Shown here in pieces: positions 41,461-48,947 of a stretch of 64,000 bases of DNA. Within the stretch, counting starts at the first letter, position 1. Each line of letters opens with the position of its first letter. Under the pieces are notes generated by a model. The model was given only the letters and a program-made list of their open reading frames with translations. It did no database searches and was not told the DNA's origin. Source of the stretch: Pyrinomonadaceae bacterium (GTDB lineage: Bacteria; Acidobacteriota; Blastocatellia; Pyrinomonadales; Pyrinomonadaceae); the NCBI GenBank assembly GCA_030841085.1, contig JAVEDP010000004.1, positions 62,001 through 126,000 of the forward strand, given 5' to 3'. The position numbers and the translations under genes were made by a program.

Positions 41461-41988
41461 ATGAAAGACGATTTTCAAATCTTGGCTTGGATAGCCACCG
41501 TTGTCGCCGCGGTCTTCGCGATTTTCCAATGGCGTAAGAATCTTCGATGGAAACAAGCTGAAATGGCTAAGACTTGTTTGGACGAAATCTGGAACGACCG
41601 TTTTGCTTTTGCTGCACTCAAAATGCTCGACTGGACGGGCTTGTCCTTTCCGTTACCGGACGATGGCGGCAACACGCCTCAGATATCGCACGAACAACGT
41701 CGTGCTTCTCTACGCGTCGCTAATACTGAGTTTCCTGCCGGCGATCCGGGCCCGTTTATTCGCGACGCCTATGATCGTTTGTTTGACGGCTTCGAACGGC
41801 TCGAGCATTTCATTCGCATCAAACTAATTCGATTCGAAGATGTGGAGCCTCGGCTTAGATATTATGTTGGCAAACTTGGTACGGCTGATGAACGCCCGGT
41901 GGCCGAAATATTTCTCAGCGCGTATGACTTCAAACTGGCGTTGTCCTTTCTCGAACGATTTGCATCTTGGAACCCGGACGCCGCATAA
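41461..41988 (+). CDS. Cassette D protein, single-TM, unknown
   Basis: MKDDFQILAWIATVVAAVFAIFQWRKNLRWKQAEMAKTCLDEIWND..., 175 aa; TAA overlaps attC4 R''. Confidence 0.72.
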   Translation: MKDDFQILAWIATVVAAVFAIFQWRKNLRWKQAEMAKTCLDEIWNDRFAFAALKMLDWTGLSFPLPDDGGNTPQISHEQRRASLRVANTEFPAGDPGPFIRDAYDRLFDGFERLEHFIRIKLIRFEDVEPRLRYYVGKLGTADERPVAEIFLSAYDFKLALSFLERFASWNPDAA

Positions 41989-42088
41989 CAAATCGTTGGA
42001 CGGGAGCGGCGGGAGCGTCTTTCGCAACTAACTTGGTGCGGCGGAGGGCGCTTTGATTCGCGCCGCCGCGTCAACTCAACCGTTCGGT
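41983..42088 (+). other. attC site 4 (type A)
   Basis: gcataacaaatcgttggacgggagcggcgg...ccgccgcgtcaactcaaccgttcggt; 106 bp. Confidence 0.9.
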
Positions 42089-42115
42089 GCTTTACTGTAA
42101 CTCAGAGGAGATCAA

Positions 42116-42754
42116 ATGCGACACCTTTTCCTTGCCGGTCTCGTCATGCTTCAGGTTCTTTTAGCTGACTCAACCCTGGCCCAGTCGCCAACGCGCGCTG
42201 TAACGGAAGCCGGGCAAAGAGTGCTCCTATTTCCAGACGGGTCATGGAAACCGGACGTCAGTAAACCACCGAAGGCATCCCCGGTCGGTAAGTCACCTAA
42301 GCCGGGACGGATAACCCTCCTAGCCCGGGCGAAGTACAAAGACTATGAGAAGGCGACCTTTAGCTTCGAGCATGGAGTTCGGGATGATCCAAAACTTGAG
42401 CTCACCCTGAACGATTGGGATCTCGAGTACGGGAATGGCGGCGACGCGCTCGGAGTCACAATGGTTACCGACGATCGTAGTCGAATCAAGGATCTCGGCA
42501 CCCTGAGATGGTCCGATATCAGGAAGATTCCGGAGCTGCCGGCGCATCCCGTGCCCACACGGGAGCCCGTCGTGCCTGCCGTCGTGGGGCATATGTATCT
42601 GGTTCATACGCGTGATTCGAATTCCGACTTCTACGCACTCTTTCGCGTCGAGGAGCTCGTTCACGGCGACAGCTGCACGATCACGTGGAAGATCGTACCG
42701 AATCCCGAGCCTGACAGCGCGCCGAACAAAGCCTTGCAACTGACGGCGCGATAG
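42116..42754 (+). CDS. Cassette E secreted protein, C-terminus read from attC5
   Basis: Signal peptide MRHLFLAGLVMLQVLLADSTLAQ; ends ...PNKALQLTAR* inside attC5. Confidence 0.72.
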   Translation: MRHLFLAGLVMLQVLLADSTLAQSPTRAVTEAGQRVLLFPDGSWKPDVSKPPKASPVGKSPKPGRITLLARAKYKDYEKATFSFEHGVRDDPKLELTLNDWDLEYGNGGDALGVTMVTDDRSRIKDLGTLRWSDIRKIPELPAHPVPTREPVVPAVVGHMYLVHTRDSNSDFYALFRVEELVHGDSCTITWKIVPNPEPDSAPNKALQLTAR

Positions 42755-42827
42755 CATGTTTCCCAAGTAACCTTGCTCCTTCACTTGAATACTGATCGCG
42801 CGCTGCAGCTGAATGCCAGCGTTCGGC
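42721..42827 (+). other. attC site 5 (type B)
   Basis: gccgaacaaagccttgcaactgacggcgcg...cgcgcgctgcagctgaatgccagcgttcggc; 107 bp. Confidence 0.88.
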
Positions 42828-42869
42828 GCTTCGTTTCTACTTGCGGGCGATTTGATAAGGAATCAGAAG

Positions 42870-43418
42870 ATGGCCAGATTGATTTCGTTAGCGCTGGCGT
42901 TGCTGATAACGAACACTCCAATCGTGAGTTCCCATTGGCATGCCTACGGTTTTCAGAATAGCGCCGAGGTCATCCAGGACGACGCAGAGCATCCGGGCAT
43001 CGAACTAATGCTTACTCCTCTCGATTGGAGTCGCCAAGCCAACCAGTATGTTCGCAAAGAGAAGTTCAGGGTCGGGGAGAGAGTGCTCATTCAGGTTTCT
43101 GTGATCACGACCGAGCCAAGAGAGGCCTCGTTAACAAGTACCTTTAAACAACATCGGCCGAGGCTAATGAAGGATGGTCATTTAGTGCCACATCGACCAG
43201 GGTCGCCCACATGGGGCCAAGTTGATTGCATTCTGACCCGCGTAATCTTTGTTGGCATTCCAGCCAATCAACCAACACAATTGGCTTCTTTCAATATGGC
43301 TGATTGGTACCGGCCGCTTGAGCCCGGTGAGTATCAGCTTACTCTTTGGGTACGTTTACTTAGCTGTTCGGGGCCGTTGTACAAATCTCACTCGTTAACA
43401 TTTGAAGTGACCAAGTAG
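42870..43418 (+). CDS. Cassette F secreted protein, unknown
   Basis: MARLISLALALLITNTPIVSS signal peptide; 182 aa. Confidence 0.72.
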   Translation: MARLISLALALLITNTPIVSSHWHAYGFQNSAEVIQDDAEHPGIELMLTPLDWSRQANQYVRKEKFRVGERVLIQVSVITTEPREASLTSTFKQHRPRLMKDGHLVPHRPGSPTWGQVDCILTRVIFVGIPANQPTQLASFNMADWYRPLEPGEYQLTLWVRLLSCSGPLYKSHSLTFEVTK

Positions 43419-43432
43419 TTCATGACCACGCT

Positions 43433-43536
43433 GCCGAACAATCGTTGGACGCGAGCGGCGGAGCGTGTTTCGCAAGATAATTGGTCTGGCGATGCTTGAA
43501 TGAAATCGCGCCGCCGCGTCAACTCAGGCGTTCGAC
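43433..43536 (+). other. attC site 6 (type A)
   Basis: gccgaacaatcgttggacgcgagcggcgg...cgccgccgcgtcaactcaggcgttcgac; 104 bp. Confidence 0.9.
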
Positions 43537-43552
43537 GGCTTATTTTTGTAAG

Positions 43553-44086
43553 ATGAAGTTAACAAAATTTATAATTGCTTGTTTCTGCTTACTTGTTATC
43601 GGTGGCGATGCGCTTGGACAAACAACCGAGAGCTCTGTTTCTGAGCTTCAGCGTGTTGCAAAAGTTCTCGAAAAGTCCGCGACCGTTTTAGGCTATAAAA
43701 CCGTAAGAGGTTTTCGTCCTACGGACGAATGGGAAACAGAAGAAAAGAAAGTCTTGCTTGAAAACCATGCATATTACACTTTGTTCGGCGAAGATTCAGA
43801 CGGTTCGTGCCTTAGGACCAACGGACGCATCGGCGTAACAATCTTAATCTTCAAGAATGATGAATTAGCTCGTCGGCAAGTTGATGAAATGAAAAAGGAT
43901 CATTCAGGTAATATTGGGTTTAAGGTTACAAAGTCCGACGAAACAGGCTATCTCCTTGAAGAAGTCAACGGCTTTTATGCTGCCGTTATCCAAGACACAA
44001 AAGTTATTTTCTTTGAAGATAGAAGTCGCGCTCAAGCCGACAATATAAAATCGCTGGTTGAGTCGCTTGCGAAAGAAGCGCGTTAA
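43553..44086 (+). CDS. Cassette G secreted protein, unknown
   Basis: MKLTKFIIACFCLLVIGGDALGQ signal peptide; 177 aa. Confidence 0.72.
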   Translation: MKLTKFIIACFCLLVIGGDALGQTTESSVSELQRVAKVLEKSATVLGYKTVRGFRPTDEWETEEKKVLLENHAYYTLFGEDSDGSCLRTNGRIGVTILIFKNDELARRQVDEMKKDHSGNIGFKVTKSDETGYLLEEVNGFYAAVIQDTKVIFFEDRSRAQADNIKSLVESLAKEAR

Positions 44087-44098
44087 ATGTTACGCGCG

Positions 44099-44200
44099 AT
44101 CGAACAAATCGTTGGACGCGAGCGGCGGGAGCGTTTTCTCAACTAGCTTGGGGCGGCGAAGGGTGCTTTGATTCGCGCCGCGTCAACTCAATCGTTCGGC
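44099..44200 (+). other. attC site 7 (type A, 3-bp deletion in L' side)
   Basis: atcgaacaaatcgttggacgcgagcggcgg...cgcgccgcgtcaactcaatcgttcggc; 102 bp. Confidence 0.88.
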
Positions 44201-44230
44201 ATCTTATTGTTTTCAAATTCGAGAATAAAA

Positions 44231-44668
44231 ATGCACATCGTTTTTCTTGCCTCGGTACTTCTCAGCCACAGTATTATTCCGGCAAGTGTGAATACGTGGT
44301 TTCCTCAGTCAACATCCCTTGATAAATCTTGTCAGATTCGCAAAATATACATTGCTGAGTTTGACGAGTCAGCTGCTTCGCTGAATTTTCGACGGCGGCT
44401 GGGGAAGCGGCTCTCGAAGAAATTCGTCATTATGGCAAAGCCTGATGAGGCTGATGCAATACTGACCGGAGAATTTTCTGCACTTTCTGGTTCGGGTTAT
44501 AGTTATGTAACGTTCGAGCATGCTGAACTAAAAACTGCTAATGGACAGCTAGTTTGGCATGGTGACTTTGATCTTAAGCTCAGCAACAGCTTGTGGGGTC
44601 TCGGGAATGGTCATATCGGAAATGCCGCAATGCGCATTGCTAAAGACATACTAAACGCTTGTAAGTGA
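44231..44668 (+). CDS. Cassette H secreted protein, unknown
   Basis: MHIVFLASVLLSHSIIPASVNTW; 145 aa. Confidence 0.7.
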   Translation: MHIVFLASVLLSHSIIPASVNTWFPQSTSLDKSCQIRKIYIAEFDESAASLNFRRRLGKRLSKKFVIMAKPDEADAILTGEFSALSGSGYSYVTFEHAELKTANGQLVWHGDFDLKLSNSLWGLGNGHIGNAAMRIAKDILNACK

Positions 44669-44718
44669 TGCTCCCCTGTAAAAAGCAGAATCAATGTAGC
44701 TCTATACCTACCGGCGAT

Positions 44719-44865
44719 GCCGAACAAATAGTTGGACGCGAGCGGCGGAGGCGTGTTTCGCAACTTGATTCGTTGGACGCGAGCCGCGGGGAGGTGTTTC
44801 GCATCATAATTGGTCCGGCGCTGCTTGATTGAATTCGTGCCGCCGCGTCAACTCAGACGTTGGGC
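44719..44865 (+). other. attC site 8, hybrid with duplicated 5' half (type A)
   Basis: gccgaacaaatagttggacgcgagcggcgg...gtttcgcaacttg then a second cgttggacgcgagccgcgg...gtcaactcagacgttgggc; 147 bp. Confidence 0.82.
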
Positions 44866-44873
44866 ATCTTCTC

Positions 44874-45224
44874 ATGACTATAGTGAAGCAAGTTCTCGGG
44901 CATCACGTTACCTTCGGCGGTGAACGGCATTCTGGTTGGCTACCCCAAGGTGCCGCAATGCCTAAGCCTACGCCGACCAATGAAGTCGCTCTCAACATCA
45001 CGATTGAATCCGACGGCGCGGGCTATCTTTTGTGTTGGGTTTCATCGGACCGCACAGTCGCCGGTGATTTTGGTATCAAACGTTGGCGGACGCCGAACGG
45101 GCGGGCGCTCAAGACTTCGGCATCGCTGCCGACCAATGGCAAACTCTCGCCTGAGTCGCTCGCTTCAACGGCGATGCCCAACAAATCGTTGGACGCGAGC
45201 GGCGGGGGCGTGTTTCGTAACTAG
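44874..45224 (+). CDS. Cassette I protein, C-terminus read from attC9
   Basis: MTIVKQVLGHHVTF...; ends ...MPNKSLDASGGGVFRN* inside attC9. Alternative ATG at 44958. Confidence 0.6.
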   Translation: MTIVKQVLGHHVTFGGERHSGWLPQGAAMPKPTPTNEVALNITIESDGAGYLLCWVSSDRTVAGDFGIKRWRTPNGRALKTSASLPTNGKLSPESLASTAMPNKSLDASGGGVFRN

Positions 45225-45281
45225 CTTGGTGCGGCGCAGAGTGCTTTGATTCGCGCCGTCGCATCAGCCCAAACGTTCGAC
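45176..45281 (+). other. attC site 9 (type A)
   Basis: gcccaacaaatcgttggacgcgagcggcgg...cgccgtcgcatcagcccaaacgttcgac; 106 bp. Confidence 0.88.
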
Positions 45282-45323
45282 CGGCTTTTTAACGTTTCAG
45301 CTTGTAAACCAGGAGACACTCAC

Positions 45324-45800
45324 ATGAAGAAAACAATTTTCCTCGTACTGGTGATCTTGTCATCAACGATGGTCGTACCGCCTTATCGGCATTATGCCTC
45401 GGCACCTCCACCACCTTCAGTTTCCGGCCTCTGGGATTTCACACTCAACGTCAATCGGATGGTTGGAAGGGACGGTTTCGTTAGAAAACAGCTACGCACC
45501 TTCGAGTGGGTAATTCGGCTAAAACAGGAAGGTGGCAAGGTGACGGGTGATCTCGCTGGTGGCCGTGGCTCACGGGGCGAAAGCGTCTGTGCCGACGCTG
45601 ATGTCCGGGGCTCACTAAATGGCTCACGTATCGAGTTCGTGGTTTCGTATCAAGGGGCCTGTTGCAGCCAAGAACAAGAAAAATTTGTCGGTGAAATCGA
45701 CGACGAAGGTCGCAGAATTACCGGAAAACTTGAACCCGTCGATGTCCCGCGAACATCTTGTGATCTAGCATACGCTGACGTAACCGCCACCAAACGGTGA
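45324..45800 (+). CDS. Cassette J secreted protein, unknown
   Basis: MKKTIFLVLVILSSTMVV signal; 158 aa. Confidence 0.7.
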   Translation: MKKTIFLVLVILSSTMVVPPYRHYASAPPPPSVSGLWDFTLNVNRMVGRDGFVRKQLRTFEWVIRLKQEGGKVTGDLAGGRGSRGESVCADADVRGSLNGSRIEFVVSYQGACCSQEQEKFVGEIDDEGRRITGKLEPVDVPRTSCDLAYADVTATKR

Positions 45801-45804
45801 CGCC

Positions 45805-45904
45805 GTCGAACAATTCGATGGACGCGAGTAAAACCAGCGGGCTTGTCATAGACAACTTGGCCGTGACGCATTTGTCTCCCGCCGCGTCAACTCAAACGTT
45901 GGAT
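45805..45904 (+). other. attC site 10 (diverged type A)
   Basis: gtcgaacaattcgatggacgcgagtaaaaccagcggg...cccgccgcgtcaactcaaacgttggat; 100 bp. Confidence 0.82.
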
Positions 45905-45922
45905 GGCCTAAGGAGTAATCGT

Positions 45923-46432
45923 ATGAGTCTCGAAGGGATTTTCATCAATGGCGTTTATCCTGGAGTCCTCAGTGACATCTACCGTGTCCATAGTCTCGTC
46001 CCGGATCAAATACTTTACCTCCAACCATTTTCTGGACAGCGCATCGTAGAACTATCTGACAATCGCCCATCAGCGGATGCGTCTGTCAGATTGTTTCTGT
46101 CGTTAACCGATGACCTCCCTACAGTCCGGTATTCGTGTGAGATTGTGGGTTGGAATGATAAACGTGAGCTTACAGGCCGCAAGCGCGAAATAATCGACAC
46201 TGTCATCCGGTCGTTCCAGCCCACCGAAGAGGGGGTGTATGCAGTCGCTCGCGGTATTGAATGCGTCAATCTTCTTTCTGTTTGGCGGATGCGTGAATTA
46301 TCGAAACCGTTTTCAGTCGCTGAGTTGCGCAAAGCTGTCGACGATCAGCCCGTTTCGACCAAGCGACAAACTGCAGGCGGGTGGGTGTATGTGAAGTATC
46401 CGACTCAGGAGTGGCTGGAATCTCGCTTCTAG
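45923..46432 (+). CDS. Cassette K protein, unknown
   Basis: RBS-like aaggagt; MSLEGIFINGVYPGVLSDIYRVHSLV..., 169 aa. Confidence 0.72.
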   Translation: MSLEGIFINGVYPGVLSDIYRVHSLVPDQILYLQPFSGQRIVELSDNRPSADASVRLFLSLTDDLPTVRYSCEIVGWNDKRELTGRKREIIDTVIRSFQPTEEGVYAVARGIECVNLLSVWRMRELSKPFSVAELRKAVDDQPVSTKRQTAGGWVYVKYPTQEWLESRF

Positions 46433-46454
46433 GAGTCCTTTCTGTATGCCGGCC

Positions 46455-46561
46455 ACCCAACAAAGCCTTGCGACTGACGGCGCGATAGCATGCTTCTCAA
46501 GTAACTTCTTTCCTTCAGCTTGAATGCTGATCGCGCGCCGCAGCTGAAGGCAATCATTATG
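46455..46561 (+). other. attC site 11 (type B, degenerate R')
   Basis: acccaacaaagccttgcgactgacggcgcg...cgcgcgccgcagctgaaggcaatcattatg; R' is ATTATG rather than GTTATG. Confidence 0.8.
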
Positions 46562-46918
46562 TCAACTAAACCACAAACCATAGACGAATACCTTGCCCGG
46601 ATAAGTAGTGATAAACGGGCGGCGCTTGAGAAGCTCCGCAGGGCCATCAAAGCCGCGGCGCCAAAAGCTGAAGAGTGCATTAGCTACCAGATGCCCAGCT
46701 TCCGTCTTAACGGCAGAATGCTCGTGTCCTTTGCCGCTTGGGCAAATCATTGCGCCTTCTATCCCGGCAGTTTCCCGTTAGAGATCCACAAGAAAGAACT
46801 CAAGAAGTACGACACCAGCAAGGGCACGCTCCGTTTTCCAATAGACTCTCCTTTGCCGGCCACGCTCGTACGCAAGTTGGTAAAGGCTCGGATCGAACAG
46901 AACAGTGCTAAACAATGA
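46559..46918 (+). CDS. DUF1801-family protein
   Basis: MSTKPQTIDEYLARISSDKRAALEKLRRAIKAAAPKAEECISYQMPSFRLNGRMLVSFAAWANHCAFYP; ATG overlaps attC11 R'. Confidence 0.8.
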   Translation: MSTKPQTIDEYLARISSDKRAALEKLRRAIKAAAPKAEECISYQMPSFRLNGRMLVSFAAWANHCAFYPGSFPLEIHKKELKKYDTSKGTLRFPIDSPLPATLVRKLVKARIEQNSAKQ

Positions 46919-46926
46919 GGGACAAG

Positions 46927-47031
46927 ATGATGAAACTCTTTGGCGTCACATTTATGCTAGTCGTCGTTGGGTCGACTCGCGAGCGAAAAGCGCAACGGCA
47001 AGACGCAAGAAGTTCAGAGTTCAAGCTTTAG
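46927..47031 (+). pseudogene. Truncated signal-peptide-like ORF running into a fold-back repeat
   Basis: MMKLFGVTFMLVVVGSTRERKAQRQDARSSEFKL* ends inside the repeat starting at ~47010. Confidence 0.35.
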
Positions 47032-47079
47032 CTTGCGTGGTCCCAGCGCAACCGCAACCTGAGGGTTGAACTCTGAACT
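47010..47079. repeat. Fold-back repeat
   Basis: agttcagagttcaa ... ttgaactctgaact. Confidence 0.7.
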
Positions 47080-47134
47080 GCTTTAGTTGTACTTGTCAGT
47101 TCAATTAACAAAACAAAAATCGGAAGGAAGATAC

Positions 47135-47626
47135 ATGCAAAAAATTACGCCATTCCTGTGGTTCGACAACAACGCCGAAGAGGCAGTGAATTTTTACGTC
47201 TCTACTTTTAAGAATTCCAAGGTCGGGAACACTACGCGATACAATGAGGCAAGCGCCAAAGCTGCCGGAAGACCGGAAGGTTCGCTGATGACCGCCGAGT
47301 TTCAACTCGAAGGACAGAACTTCGTAGCAATAAACGGGGGGCCGCATTTCAAATTTACCGAAGCCATATCCTTCGTCGTCGACTGCGAGACGCAGGAAGA
47401 GGTCGATTACTTTTGGGACAAGCTGACTGCCGATGGTGGGCAAGAGTCGCAGTGTGGCTGGCTTAAAGACAAGTACGGTTTGTCATGGCAGATAACTCCA
47501 AGGGTTTTGATCGAGATGATTGGAGATAAAGATCCGCAGAAAGCGCAGAGGGTCATGGAGGCCATGCTACAAATGAAAAAGATCGATATTGCAACTCTAA
47601 AGCAAGCTTATGAGGCGAATGATTAA
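47135..47626 (+). CDS. VOC/PhnB-like (3-demethylubiquinone methyltransferase-type) protein
   Basis: MQKITPFLWFDNNAEEAVNFYVSTFKNSKVG; CGWLKDKYGLSWQITP. Confidence 0.88.
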   Translation: MQKITPFLWFDNNAEEAVNFYVSTFKNSKVGNTTRYNEASAKAAGRPEGSLMTAEFQLEGQNFVAINGGPHFKFTEAISFVVDCETQEEVDYFWDKLTADGGQESQCGWLKDKYGLSWQITPRVLIEMIGDKDPQKAQRVMEAMLQMKKIDIATLKQAYEAND

Positions 47627-47848
47627 GCGCCCTGTCTTTGCGAAATGATGTGTTGGGACCACCAAGAGCGGGGGCAAGCCCCCGCTCTTTCGTGGACGGC
47701 CGCTCGCCTATACAGGACCGCGGCTGAAGGATATAGTCTTCGCTGAATTGAGTCTCGCTCACTTTCTTTTCAGTGTCTCGGAATCCATCGAGTCATCTGA
47801 GGTTCACAGCCTGCCGACCAACCGTTCGCTCGCGTTTTAGGAGTCCAA

Positions 47849-48649
47849 ATGACAAATCGCAGAAACCTTCGCGTCTTAAGTCTCTGTCTGCTCGTTGCTT
47901 TTCTGTTGCTGGCGATCGTGCCAAAGCAAATCTTAGTCGCTCAGGAGCAACGAAGAAAATTCACGCCGGGCGAGATGGTGGAAACGGGCGGGGGTATAAG
48001 CGCGAAAATTTTGCGATGCCGCGGCGCTGGCGAAAACGAGGAGTGTGAAGTCCAATACTATCGAGGCGACGATCTGGAAAGTACACCCAGATGGGAGAAC
48101 ACTTCTTTCCTGCGAACCGCGGAAGAGCGCGTGCTCAACGGAAAGAAACGCCAGGCGGGACAGCCCGAAAACGCAGGCGCCGAAACAGCCAGGCCACAAC
48201 CGCTGCCTCCTGCTGAAGAAAACAAAACCGACAACAACGTCCAGCCAGGAGACTGCTCTTTTACTCCTCCTCCCGCTGATACTTCAAAAACCGCCAGGGC
48301 TTCGGAACAGCTTTTCAAACGCAAGATTTATGACGCCTACCATCTCAGTGTGGACGGCACGAACTCCGCGCCGTTGAAACTGGGAGTGACATTTCTAAGC
48401 TTCCTAGTGAGCAAACCGTTCACAAATATTGTGCGAGTTGATCCGGCAGTGGGCGCTTACCGCATTAATGACGCAGCTCCGGTCAATGCGATAATTTATC
48501 CGGTCAAGAGCGAGCACATTGTCTGCGAGCAGTATCGCGACCGAACATTGCGGAAACGCGTCGCTAACAAATACGCATGTTTCAAAAATAGAGATGGCGA
48601 ATGGGTATGCGGAGCGGACGGCATGCCTAAGATTACGCAGTTGAATTAA
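47849..48649 (+). CDS. Hypothetical secreted protein
   Basis: 266 aa with N-terminal signal (LRVLSLCLLVAFLLLAIVPKQILVAQ). Confidence 0.65.
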   Translation: MTNRRNLRVLSLCLLVAFLLLAIVPKQILVAQEQRRKFTPGEMVETGGGISAKILRCRGAGENEECEVQYYRGDDLESTPRWENTSFLRTAEERVLNGKKRQAGQPENAGAETARPQPLPPAEENKTDNNVQPGDCSFTPPPADTSKTARASEQLFKRKIYDAYHLSVDGTNSAPLKLGVTFLSFLVSKPFTNIVRVDPAVGAYRINDAAPVNAIIYPVKSEHIVCEQYRDRTLRKRVANKYACFKNRDGEWVCGADGMPKITQLN

Positions 48650-48700
48650 GAGTGATAAGGAATTTCGAGGTGTAGCTTCATCCCAAGTTCTGCGGATGCT

Positions 48701-48903
48701 GGTTCGGCTTTGCCGCCTGATGTGCGGCGGTGGCTATGCCCCGCCGACAGCCGACAGATTGGTTCCGGGCTATGCCCTTGGTCCAGGCGTGGCCCTTCGA
48801 ATTTATTGGACAAAGGCCGGATAAGGGCATAGCCCAAAAACGTGAAAGGGCTCTCTACGGCGGGGCATAGCCACCGCCGCACATCAGACGGCAGAGCCGA
48901 ACC
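48701..48903. repeat. Large fold-back repeat with ~45-nt arms
   Basis: ggttcggctttgccgcctgatgtgcggcggtggctatgccccgcc ... ggcggggcatagccaccgccgcacatcagacggcagagccgaacc. Confidence 0.88.
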
Positions 48904-48947
48904 GGACATGGCCCCTCTTCGGGCAAGGTTCTCGACGTGCTAGGCGC

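Larger units (their letters stand above)
39802..46561 (+). mobile_element. Integron-type gene-cassette array (CALIN or distal chromosomal-integron segment)
   Basis: Eleven attC-like sites of ~100-108 bp (one 147-bp hybrid), all in one orientation, each separating one small + strand ORF; cognate R'/R'' heptamer pairing per cassette; no integrase ORF recognised in the window. Confidence 0.88.

Noticed and set aside
39729-45246. ORF-track starts that lie inside attC sites or upstream of cassette boundaries (e.g. 40280, 41299, 42813, 43481, 44168, 44829, 45246)
   Set aside because: These N-terminal extensions translate attC palindromes; internal ATGs a short distance after the boundary, several with RBS-like sequence, are more credible starts.
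40230-46561. Repeats at 40-46 kb considered as CRISPR, IS elements or REP sequences
   Set aside because: Unit length (~105 bp), ORF-sized spacing, single orientation and cassette-specific terminal heptamers do not fit CRISPR or REP; no transposase or Cas ORF is present.
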